Shown here: in pieces, positions 49,079 to 60,374 of the stretch
Numbering within the stretch: the first letter of the stretch is position 1
How the letters are laid out: each line of letters opens with the position of its first letter
Assembly (NCBI GenBank): GCA_014898425.1
Contig: RCSZ01000015.1
Span: forward strand, 372,001-436,000
Direction: 5' to 3'
DNA from: Botryotinia globosa
Taxonomy: Eukaryota; Ascomycota; Leotiomycetes; Helotiales; Sclerotiniaceae
DNA: 64,000 bases
The notes under the pieces: generated by a model
Database searches by the model: none
What the model was told of the DNA's origin: nothing
Seen by the model: only the letters and a program-made list of their open reading frames with translations
Made by a program: the position numbers and the translations under genes

Positions 49079-51037
49079 CGTCTCATCTTTACTTTATCTT
49101 TAATCGAGGTCTTTTTTGAGGCTTGATTGGGCGTTGGATTTCTAGGTTTGGGCGTTTCGGATGATGAAAGCTTGGTGGGTGGGTTGGAAGGGCTTTCAGG
49201 CAGCACAGCATGTTGAAGAGATTTTGATATGGGGATCCATACCTTTGACATTGGATGCGGCGAAGATGAGTTGCGTGGCTAGATTCGATATGTGTAAGTG
49301 GTTTATGGGGTTTGGGCTTGAGGGAAGATTTATTGTTCGTATGTTGGGTTTGATTAGTTGAAAATCTTCCTGTTTTCTAGTATTAGAAATGTCGGGTAGA
49401 GTATCTAGTAGACCTGGAGTAGTTCGCTTGCTCTCGAAACTCAATTTTTTCACTTCTTAATCTCACAACGAGTATGGAAGGAAGTATTTTGAAGTGTAGA
49501 TTTCTATTCCAATGGTAAGAATACACTCATCGCCATGCTATTCCTCTATGTTTCAAGAAATTCCATCCAACAACTAACCACCCGTGGAAAATCACATCGA
49601 ACTATTCTCATCGTTTTCACCCAGAAGATCCGTAGATCACGTCGCTATCCACATGTATCTCTTCGAGAAAGTCGACCAAGTTGTTCGTCCGACGTACCAC
49701 AAGTCAAGTTATTTGGTTCCATCTCGAGTGTGTGTTTGGAACGTTTGCCTTTCTAAGAACATCAATTGAAAGTAGAGTGTTGGAGGATCTCCGGTAGAAT
49801 CAAGAATTGATAAGAAGGGATTACAAGTGTGATGATTCGAATCTATATACTTCCTTCATTCTTTCTGCAGTGTGGATAATATGTTGATGAGAACGTATTG
49901 GAGTACTCTCTTGTTCTGGTCGTGGTCTCTAGTTTGCATCACGTCACTAAAGACCTCATTTTTCAATAGTCTATATGAGTAGGTATAGGTGGTTGAATAC
50001 ATAAGAGCTGATGGAACCTCATAATTACTGGGTTGTATATCTGATCTGCTTTTATATCTCGTGCTTTTTGATTAACATGTTGTTCCGATGCACTCACGAC
50101 TACGACTGCATCTAAGTTGGAATTCCTCCATTGGATACTCACATAAGTTGATAAATGAATTGAAAGACGGCTCTGCCTTTGAGATCGTGGCTCATTCGAA
50201 CTCTGCCTATTCATATTCTAATGGGAAAGAAACTTGTAAGTATCATTCTTTAATTTGATATCGTTCCACAACATGCGCCCCTTCAAATTTCTTCCGTATC
50301 ACCAGCCTGAAACATGGATACTGTCGTACCACGAACCACCAGACAAGATCGGATGGATCGGATGACATAGAAAACATGTTTCAATTCTCGAGTCTTCATG
50401 ATATCATGGTGGTTTAATTGAACCGGAAATTTCTCTTTTGCATCAAATAAATGTGTTCCGTTTCTCAGATAATATTGGTGATGAATGGTTACATATACTT
50501 GCTTAGATTCCTGAGAACTACCCAAGTACTTCATGATACTACCTAGATACATGATTCTTGTACACAAAACATCGGGATTGATGGAAATATCTGGAAATCT
50601 GCAAGTGCGGCTTGGAGATTGATATTCACTAAATCGTAGAGGCAGGCACAACATAGCCGTTTCTATATATAGGCATCAAATTCCAATCATATAAACCTCA
50701 ACAAAATCGATAGGTCTTTATACTATCGTCTCCAGTCACCACTCTTCATCTAATGTTCATAACAGCCACGGAAAAATCTGAATGAGAAGGCTGGGGTATG
50801 GACTTCAACAAGACTGCGGTATCAACCTCAGGGCTTAGCATAGGAACCCTACGAGCTTCCAGTGCTTTTGAAAGGTTATATAGTTTCCTTGTCCCTTTGC
50901 CAAAAGAGATTCTAATCTACAATAAACACAACATACAAAGCATACACAATACTACTGAGAAATCTCTTCCCACACATCTCTACTACAATCCCAAAACAAA
51001 CGCCAAGTTCTCTAGGTTTCATCGAATCTTCTCCATC

Positions 51038-52704
51038 ATGATGAAGTTCCTTCTTCTTTTTCTCTTCCTTGCCACCATCTGGGCTCAATGTCCCGAACAA
51101 TCCGAAGCAGGTCGCAGACTTTATCGTTGCGTCAATACAACCAGTGGTCAAGTCGCCGGTCATCCATCTCCCAAGAAACCAGCCGTGTATGAATATCTCG
51201 GTATCCCCTTCGCACAACCTCCTATTGGTGATTTACGATTTGCTCCTCCACACCCATTTACTGGAAGTGATTCTCTCAATGGTACAAACTTTGTAAGTTG
51301 ATCTATCTTTGGTGTACCTTTTCAATAGCGAATACTAAGAATCAATAGGGTTATACTTGTCCAAAGCTTTTCTCAGATGAACTTTCACTCATCCCATCAA
51401 ATTTCCCAGATGTAGTCGATAATTACACAGCTTCTGGTATTAGCATCCTCGATACCTTTACCCAAGCAGGTGACGGCCCTAGAAATAACGAAGATTGTTT
51501 AACACTTAATGTTTGGGTTCCCAAACCAGCTCAAGCACCAGATGTTGGATCGAAAAAAGCAGTCATGATTTGGATCTATGGTGGTGCTTTCAGAGATGGC
51601 GCTACTGAATCGCATATTTATGATGGTTCGACTTTTGTGGACCAGGAAGATGTGATTATGGTTAGCATCAAGTAAGTTTATCATTTTCATTTCATTATCA
51701 TGACGTCGATCGTCTCACTAATAATTCACAGTTACCGTGTAAACATCTTTGGCTTCTCCGGTGATTCAACAGGTCCAACTAGTAATTATGGAATGCTCGA
51801 TCAAAGACTCGCTATCGAATGGGTTTATAACAACATTGCCCATTTTGGTGGCGATCCATCTCGTATCACTCTCTTTGGTCAATCGGCAGGAAGTTGTTCC
51901 ATCGATTACTATTCCTACGCTTACCCACAAGATCCCATCGTCTCCGCTATGATCATGCAATCCGGTACTATCCCCGCTCTTCCCACATTCTCCTCCTCCG
52001 AAGCCTTCTCCTCCTGGAAAAACACCTCCTCATCCCTCGGCTGCGGTGACGCCTCAACCGACCCCGCTTCCGTCATGCAATGCATGCGCAACCCCAATCT
52101 CACCACCGCCGACATCCTCCAAATCGCCCATCTCCACACCTGGCTCCCCTCCATCGACGAAACCCTCGTCTTCTCCAACTACCCCGCTCGCGCCGCCGCA
52201 GGAAATATCACCACCCTCCCCCTCCTCATCGGCAACACCGACACCGAAGCCGCAGTCTTCGCCGCCCAATCCCTCATGTCCGGTCACCCAGTCGATATCC
52301 CCCAAATGTCCAACTCCACATTCGCGTGTCCCACCGCCGCACGCGCAAATGTGAGCACGGCTTCCGGCGCCAAGACATGGAGATACCGCTATTTTGGAGA
52401 TTTCCCAAACTTGCAAATCCAGAAGGGTGTCGATGCGGGTGCTTTCCATATCAGTGATGTGTATAGCGTCTTCGGCACGTGGCCCACCGGAACAGGCATC
52501 ACGGGCGCGGGAAAAGAACAAGTTTCGCTGGGAAGATATATGAGAGGTGCCTGGGCGGCTTTTGCAAAGGATAGTGAGCAGGGCTTGAGCGCTTATGGAT
52601 GGCCGGTTTATAAGCCGGAGGAGGAAACGGTCGTTCGATTGGGATGGAAGAATTCTGCAGCATTGGTTTTGGATCGTGCGCAGGTTTGGGATAGTACTTG
52701 TTAG
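51038..52704 (+). CDS. Secreted type-B carboxylesterase/lipase
   Basis: Three exons, 51038-51292, 51349-51671 and 51732-52704, 516 aa. Introns of 56 and 60 bp have GTAAGT donors and TAG/CAG acceptors and join as NGTNF-GYTCPKLF and VSI-N-YRVNIFGFSGD. The first residues MMKFLLLFLFLATIWA form a signal peptide. The alpha/beta-hydrolase order is complete: YLGIPFAQPPIGDLRFAPP, the disulphide and EDCLTLNVWVP block, the oxyanion segment VMIWIYGGAF, the nucleophile elbow TLFGQSAGS (Ser about residue 244), the acid in GNTDTEAAVF and the His in AGAFHISDVYSVFG. It probably hydrolyses extracellular esters or lipids. The two start codons in tandem (51038 and 51041) leave the exact start uncertain by one residue. 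GC content of exon 3 is visibly higher than that of its neighbours. Confidence 0.94.
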
Positions 52705-53390
52705 GTTGTGATGGAGAATTTGCTGAGATGTTGAGGGGATTGCTAGAGGGAATTTGAAGCGGGTTTGGTTTCTCATTTTATGCATGTAGATGCCTGGCTT
52801 ATTCATGATGATGGGAGATGGGAATAGATTAGGATAGGATAGGATGGATTTAATAGGGTTTATGACTTTTTCTTTTGTTAGCATGCTTTTGTGTCTCCTT
52901 TCGAGATAGCGATGATCATCCACACCTATCCATAAGATAATCTCATTTCAAAAACCCGCGTGCATGTTTAGACATTATTTCCATTTCATTTCGTATCCTC
53001 TACTCTACTCTCAAATTACAATTCTAATAAATCCTATTAGCCATCTCATATCTATACATAGTATTTCATACTCTATCTGCATATTTACAATGTGTACATT
53101 ACATTATGCATTTTTCTTGAAAAGCTGGAGGAGATAGATGGGGAGGAAATTGTTATAGATGTATGATAATAGTTTTATTTTATTTTTTAGAAAGTCTGTA
53201 GGAAATATACTGCTTTTTATAGGAATATGAGAAGGAGAGAAGGAGATAAGTAGGTACGGTTTTCACGCGGGATTATTTGTAATTTTTTGGATACTTCAGA
53301 TTCTAGGTATTGGAGAATTCCATTGATGGATGTGAGGGTGATTTATCTAATATATGATGTATAGTCTTACTATTATATAATTATATGACT
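52705..53390. other. 3' flank of the carboxylesterase gene
   Basis: Ordinary sequence passing into the next AT-rich block. No gene seen. Confidence 0.55.
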
Positions 53391-53820
53391 TTAGTTTCTT
53401 TAGCGCTGGGGGCGAGAGTATCCGCTATCCGCCTCTAGCGAATAAGAGACGGGGAGAGAGTTAAAAAAAGAAGAAAATGAGAAAGAGGAGAGTGATTTGG
53501 ATACAAGAGAGATCGGGTTGTGATATACATCTACGCTTGTTATTATTAAGATGAGTATATTACTACTTCTCTAATTATTTTTTGTTCGTTTTCTATTCCT
53601 ATGATTATAAAGTTAATGTTCGAAAGAAAGAGAGATTAAAGAGAGATTCAATCAGAATACCTTTATAAATTTTCTATATATATTATAATAAAGAAATAAA
53701 CAAAAACTGAGAAAAGACTTTCTTAAAAAATCCTATTAATCCTTATTATATTTAAAATATAAAAACCTTTTATATATATTTTTATAATTATTAAATTATT
53801 ATTTATTTAAATGAAAAAGA

Positions 53821-53858
<38 letters not shown>

Positions 53859-54667
53859 GAGAAGAAGATTTAATATAATTATATTGGAATTGCTAATATT
53901 AATATTAATATTAATAAATTTATTATCTTAGATATAATTAATGAAGAAATTAAATTATAAATTCCTATAATGATTTAGACTTTTTGATATTTATAAATCT
54001 TATAAGTAGGTTTCAATTATAAAGAGAAAGGTTTTTGAATATAAAAAATAAAGAATAAAAACTTTTTAAAAGGATCCTATTTTTTTCGAATAGATACTTT
54101 AGAAAAGATATATTGTAATGATTCAGGGATTACTATATATACTCAACTAGCTGTTAACATGATGGTAATATTACTTTATCTTTATAGTTACTAGCCATCG
54201 GGGAAAAAGAATTTTTCAAACTATGGATTCATAAAAGCTTTTTCTCTTATTTCTTTAATCTTTATAAAGACTAACCCTCAAACTCTTAATTCTTACTATA
54301 CTCGAGGTTTAGTTATAAATAATAATGATTTATTTATATAAAGAATTGTAATTATTTTATTAAGGTTTATAAAGAATATTTAATATAAATCCCAAAAATA
54401 GATTTCTATTTAAAGTAAAAAAATTTCTATAATTTGTATAATATATTCATAGAAATCTTGAAAAGAAAATTATATTATATAAACCAATATAAACTATAGT
54501 TTTATTATAAAAGATATTATATCATTAGAAAGTATTTATTATTATTAATATTATTATAATTTTAAAATTTATTTTAGGATTTTTGAAAAGAAATGTATTA
54601 ATATTCAAATTTTAATATAAAATCTTTTTCAAATAATTTTCTTTTTATATACAGATTATTATATTAT

Positions 54668-55225
54668 TAGAAGCCTGCGAATCCTCGAACCCCTTGTTTT
54701 TTGAAAAAGTAGTATATAATTATATTTATAATTATAAAAATCCAAAAAAGAAATTTTATTGAAAGCTTACAGACGAAATCGGTTTACCTTTTTTTTATTC
54801 GGATTTTTTAATTTTATTCAGATTTTTTAATTTTATTCAGATTTTTTAATTTTATTCAGATTTTTTAATTTTATTCAGATTTTTTAATTTTATTCAGATT
54901 TTAATAGATCACTTCACATCAAATCATCAATTATACCATTAAACTACAAAAGCTATAATATTAAAATAATTTTTATTAATATTAGATCAGTTATATTTAA
55001 TATAAACCTCTTTTAATTGATTATATAAGCTCTAGTTATATTTATACTATTTCAACTTCAATTCTTTATAAAAAATCTCAGTTTTAAAGTTAACAATATA
55101 AAAAATATATTATTTAAAAGCTCTTAATCTCTTATATATAGTTATCACTTTTTTTCTTTTTCATTCAATTCATATTAACTTAAATAAGCTGATTCAAAAG
55201 ATTCAGCCGAAAAAACTAAACTTCA
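54668..55225. repeat. Second copy of the repeat nested in element A
   Basis: Colinear with about 12359-12860 of the first copy: AAGCCTGCGAATCCTCGAACC against the GC-richer original, then CCCCTTGTTTTTTGA, TTTTATTGAAAGCTT, a repeat tail, the 54899-54951 inverted-repeat segment and one copy of the ~190-bp unit ending near TCATTCAATTCATATTAAC. Differences are mainly transitions towards A and T. A matching CTAGCCATCGGGGAAA lies upstream near 54194. Confidence 0.7.
54799..54902. repeat. CAGATTTTTTAATTTTATT 19-bp tandem array
   Basis: About five copies of a 19-bp unit at the place where the other copy of this repeat has AGATTT units, so it is a tail that varies between copies. Confidence 0.8.
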
Positions 55226-56385
55226 AATAAAAAGTTTCGTATATTATTTATAACCAATCAAAGGGAACCTTATGTATACCAATTAACAAATTTGCTATAA
55301 TTATAGAGATATATGATTATATAATACATGAGTACAAAAAAACTTAACTTGCTTCTACGAATCTATAATATTATATATATATAATAATGAATATTAAAAT
55401 AAAATCTTAATATAAAATCTAAACTATTTATTTATACTTTTTTTTAATTCCTTATATAATCTATAATTTATAAATAATATTTATAAAAAAATTGATTTGA
55501 AATAACTTTTTTTATTATTTTGAATCAATATTATAATAAAGAAAAGGTATTATTGTATCTATTATTTTCAATTTGAATTCGTTTTTATAAAATATTTCAA
55601 ATTTTTAAAATAATAAATTATTATTTTGAATAAAGAATTTGTTAGAATGTATAATAGCAATGAATCAATTTAGGTATATTGTAACACAAAGACTTTTCAT
55701 TCATTCTTCTAAACTATGAAAAGTATACAATTTACAAGTGGCGGATTGCTTTTAATACGAGGGCTTGAAATAAAAGATTAGCTCTTAGAGTTTTACAAAA
55801 CAAAAGGGGGCTGAGGTACAAAGTGGGCTCGGAGGTTTTTCGCTATGTAGTCTCATGTGCCTTATGAAACCTTATAACCTTGTAACCCTGATAGAATTAA
55901 TAAAGTTTTTTTTTAGAATAAAGAATTCTTTATTTCATTTTATAATAATATTCTTTCTTATATAAAGAATATAAAGAATATAAAAAAAATTCTTATAATA
56001 TTGAATTTTTTTTAATAATAGAGTTTTATTTTATAATTAGTTATTATTGAAAGAATATTCGAGTATAGGAATTCGCTTGGGAAAAAATGTTTCAAGAGAT
56101 GTTTATAAATTCTTAATTTATCTTAAAGTATAAGATACGTATTTTAAATCGATTTTGAGATAAAAATTGGTGTTCCAAATTAAATTCTTATAACTTCGTG
56201 TTTTTCTAATAATATTTGATATGTTGAATATTAGTGAAATTAATGAAATCTTCTTTTGTCTATACAAAATACTATACTAAAAGCTTAGTGCACATTACCG
56301 CTTTGATCCCGCATACCAGTACAAATATTACTCGAGAGATACTCAAACTAAAAATACTTTATTATTCAACACCGCCACTAAAACA

Positions 56386-57713
56386 TCATTCACACCGTAT
56401 AGTAAAGTCCAGGTTCAGATAACGGCGACGATTCTCAACTCCCCACATGTTCTCTCTCCCCGCGATCAATTCCCCCGTATCATCATTACAATCTTGAAAC
56501 CCCACCTGAAAACTGTGGAAAATCTCCACGCTCGCTATCTTCGCATTCCCAAGCTGCTTCTTATGCTGTGCAAGTAACCATCCGATACCTTTCCCATTCG
56601 GTGTTCCTAGAAGCGCAGCTCCATGCCCTTTAGAATCATTGATATCGATTTTCAATCCGTCTAGCGGGTACGTTATCTTTTCTTCTTCCAGGATCTCTGT
56701 GATTACGAAGATTGTTTCGGAGTTGGTGATGTGCGATTGGATTATGTGTTTGAGAGTTATGAGGGGGGCGGATGTTTTAGTGCATTGTGCGTGCCATGAG
56801 AGATATGTTATGTCGGACCATGTCTGGAGAGTAGTTGCCGATATTTTATCTTCTGGCTTGCCTGCTGCTTGTGCCTTTGATCGTTTTGTGAAGTAGGGTG
56901 ACTTCGAATCGATGGCTATAATTATTCCATCCTGGAAAATTTATGTATTAGTTAGTTTTTGGTATCTTCAGGAGCTTGATGACTCAATTCTAGAGTTCGC
57001 TATTAAGAATGCTTTCTCCGGAATTAATACTTCGATAACTGTGACAAAACCTTGTGTGAATTGTATTAGAAATATGCTTACCTTTGTATTCATTGCGTAA
57101 TAGTAATGACCATCCAAACTCTATCTTCAATTAGCTTACATGCTTCATAACAGAGTTCTAATTTGATCAAGTGTATTTGGAGACAAAACGAGATAAAATC
57201 AAAGGTATCAACAGTGTGTATCTTTCGCTTCGGGAAAAGGGGTTTAAGGACCACCTGTCCACCACTTGTAACCACAATATAAATCCTGCCGCAAAAATCC
57301 TCAAAGTAAATTGAAATGAGAAACATCCATATTCTTAAGTTTTATATTTCGCAAAAGGAATAAATTCCTAACATCAACCCCAAATCTCAAATTACACATT
57401 CACTCAAAAGAACAAAAGCAGATAGTCTTACCCCAGTAGTCTGACCTAATGTACTATCAGCTTTGTCGTAATGGCTAGCCAAGATCCCAACCCAATTCTC
57501 TCTAAAATTCGAGTTGGTGATTTTCCTTATGTGTTCCAAGATATGGAATGCGGATGCAAGTTCAAAGCGACCTATAACAATACCCCAGCCGTTTTCTTCT
57601 CTTGATTCTGGTCTGTTGAAAATACTTTGAGTCGGATAATCGATCCGAGTGTTATCATCATGAGAGATTCGTTGCAGCATTAGTTGACCTGCAGTTTTAG
57701 CTTCTGAGAACAT
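56386..57713 (-). CDS. Unrecognised protein, two-exon model
   Basis: Exon 57432-57713 (94 codons, MFSEAKTAGQLMLQRISHDD to GQTTG) ends at a GTAAGA donor; exon 56386-56931 follows a TTTTCCAG acceptor and reads DGIIIAIDSKSPYFTKRSKA on to a stop, giving about 275 aa in a single phase-0 join. The segment LLGTPNGKGIGWLLAQHKKQ (starting about residue 195) resembles a motif seen in other fungal proteins of unknown function; I do not recognise an enzyme or domain name. The intron between is 500 bp, far longer than others here, and holds an open frame at 57090-57326 that could be an internal exon or chance. There is no signal peptide and no membrane segment. The gene borders an AT-rich repeat block. 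The exon structure needs RNA evidence. Confidence 0.6.
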
Positions 57714-60374
57714 GTTCGTGTTTTTGAGCCGAGTATGGTATTCGTCGCGTATTTTTGATAAGTGATGGTTGTAAGAAATTGGGAGGAGGAATTCTAGTTT
57801 TCACAGTAAGATACAAGCTGATTTTATAGCCGTGGATGTCTATTTTGTTTGCTCGGATTTTTCAATTCTGTCATGAGAGCAAGTCACTGACTGATTTTGA
57901 TTAATGTCTTGTGATTAGATAGACAACTACAAGTGAAAGTTTCAACAGAATTCTAGATGCATTACGAAATGAAGTCTTACAACAATAAATCACCAGGCTA
58001 ACCCAACATCAATTTGACTGGTTATCTTAAGCCTAGAAGATGTGGTCCTCTTTGAGAATGTTGAACAATCTCTGAAGTGGCATCCTCTTCTGTTTATTCT
58101 CTCAATCTGGATGTAAAATTATCACGTAGCTTTCATTTTACAGGAACAAGATGAGCTAGAATAGAGATGAATCAAAGTATGGAATTTTCAAGCTTGAGAA
58201 CATGACAGGCTCTAGATCCTCGTCCGCAAGAGTTGATCAAAGTAGAAGAACTAGCGAACACAATCCTCGAGCCCACGAAGTCTTCCTAAGACGTTTCGAG
58301 TAGAAGAGCTAGTGAATAACGCCCATGCTCAAATGAATGAATTTATCGCATCACGGTGTTGATACTCTCCTTGCCCTTTTATTGTCATAGTCGAAAGGCT
58401 ACTCTATGTTCCTTGAATTCATGTCGGGAACTTATTTACTAGAAGGGCATATAAATCTAAGAAATATTGCTCCGGTTTAAAATACACCTATGGATATTTT
58501 AGTCGTCTACAAATGTATAAAGCGAATCAAGAACTCTTGATGACTTGTGATATGCACACTACTAATGTGATTCACTCATGCGCCATTATTCTTTGGAAAG
58601 AAAGTCAATATCTTCACCGTCTCATGCCTACTTGTTTCGATTCTGATACTTTAATTAGGAGATTAGTCTCCGGAAACTATTATGAAAACCATAGCTCCAT
58701 TTCATGCCGAGCCGTGTCACGTCACTCTCATATCAAAAACGAGTGAATAGAGCGGTTTTGAAGATATTCACATTGGATCAAATGAATCACGTTCAATTAG
58801 AGTTGGCTCTCAAGTTCTTGGCCTACTTAAAATTCTCTCTTCAGTTTCTCTTCTTTCCTTCTTTAAGCAATCATGTCGAGCTCTCAGATGGAGACTATGT
58901 TGGCGGATGTCGACCAAGTACGTGTATTTCTTTCTCTGCGCTCATTCGATAATTTTCATTCCCATTCAAGTATCTTTCTTGTTTCAAAGCTATTAGTATT
59001 ACTCCATCATACAATTATTGAGATTAAGTTGTAACGAGATGTAAAGTCATCCGATTGGCTCGGCTGAAGCACAGACTTGTTTACCTCATATTCCTCAGCT
59101 ATCTCAGCTTCAAATAGAGACTTGATTGAACAGTACTGATCTTTTTCTGTAGTCTATCATTGATAATTGTCATAAACGAACTTTGGAGGTGATAGGAGAA
59201 TATAAGGATCTTGATGGTAAGTTTCAATATTTTTAACAGTCTTTTTTTTATTCCAGTAGCTCTTAATGGGCTACCTTTCGTTAAGTAGCACATCCAATAC
59301 ACTCAAGGAAGTGACTAGAGTGTCTGCCCATATTTCCAAATACCCTCTGATTGTTCTAAGAAGGAGAAATGGGCTCCTTTTATCTGAATCAAAGAGTTAT
59401 CTGGTTTTTTTCTATTCAACACACACCGGCATATTCAACATCAGTTTTCTCTATTCCTTTTATTTAAAAAAACTTTCACATCTACAATCTGGCTCTTTTC
59501 TGAGCTGTCATACTCCATTTCTTGAGGAAGCAATAAGCGATGACATTGTCTTTGTACTGAGATTCAACAACTGTCTGTGATAGTTCTGTCTAAGAGGTTT
59601 TCTAGTTCTTGGATTCTTCTCCAATCCTTCTCCATCGACAATCAATTTCTTTAATTCTCAAAGGAAGGCTATTTCTCGAAGTCTACGGAAAATTCGTTAG
59701 AAAACAGCCCAAAGTCTTGTCTTTGAAAGCATTTTGAACCCAGTTGGCCGCTGAACATTACAAAATATTGTATGTTTCTGCCATTCAGAAATCCAATACT
59801 TGACCTCCTCTTGATAAAATGATGTTGAGAACAACTTCAAGAATCACTTTAAAGCTATCTATTTCCTTGTCCTCCTCACGTTGTTTTGAGAATATCTACA
59901 TCTCATCTTCACAGCCACCCTACATTTTGCTACAGTTAAGTTGGTTCTTGGAATCAATTTTTCAAATGATGTTGTTGGACAACATCATCTTTTCATGTCA
60001 TCGAGTCATATTTTGAGAACAGTCTACATTTGTTGTTCTTAGGAGAGACTTTGCCTTTGACTATCTCAGCTGAACTCCAGCTACTGCATCATTTCAACAC
60101 ATTCATACAATCATCCAACAATTTCTTATTCACTACTCGATAATCAACTCTACCACACAGTCCTCTTCACCTTCACCCTAATCAACTTCACCGCCTTCCC
60201 AGTACCTTATATTTAACCTCGAACTTCAAAGCTGACTTTTCCTCTTCTTCCAAACAAAGTTGTAGCAAATTCTATAACCCCAGAACCTTCATTCGAAACC
60301 CATGGTGAGTTAGGTCTATGACTCAATTACCCAACATCCAAACTTTCTTATCTAAATTATCAACAGCTCTCACC
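57714..60374. other. Intergenic region with a possible small gene remnant
   Basis: No secure gene. The most gene-like piece is an ATG at 58873 opening a 15-codon exon before a GTACGT donor at 58918, followed by an open segment at 59153-59216 between a TGTAG acceptor and a GTAAGT donor (SIIDNCHKRTLEVIGEYKDL). I cannot join them with an intervening exon without stops, so it is not called as a gene. The region also includes the promoter of the next gene. Confidence 0.45.

Larger units (their letters stand above)
45446..51037. other. Long gene-free region with many short tandem repeats
   Basis: 5.6 kb with no convincing gene. It begins with the exchanger's upstream region (poly-G of about 14 at 45.63 kb, GGA and GGT repeats) and goes through a run of short direct repeats: GATTGATGT and GACTCGT near 46530-46580, ACAAACATTT near 46924-46982, GAATCT near 47342-47398, ACACATAC near 47520-47575 and ATCTCGC near 48465-48490. 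A 123-codon minus-strand frame at 50283-50654 has natural composition but no domain I recognise; it might be a fragment of a gene. Confidence 0.5.
53391..56240. other. AT-rich block of decayed repeats
   Basis: No open frames of use. Begins with a GC-richer patch (GCGCTGGGGGCGAGAG near 53404), then an ATT microsatellite (53820-53858), a copy of the repeat found at 11.8 and 12.36-13.07 kb, a 19-bp array, and a non-decayed island at 55.64-55.91 kb. Probably RIP-mutated repeats, as at 32-42 kb. Confidence 0.65.

Noticed and set aside
50283..50654. 123-codon minus-strand frame
   Set aside because: Natural-looking composition but no domain, no neighbouring exon I could join, and close to the next gene's promoter; kept only as a note.
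57090..57326. 78-codon frame considered as a middle exon of the unrecognised gene
   Set aside because: It ends in a stop before any donor, while the two outer exons join in frame without it.
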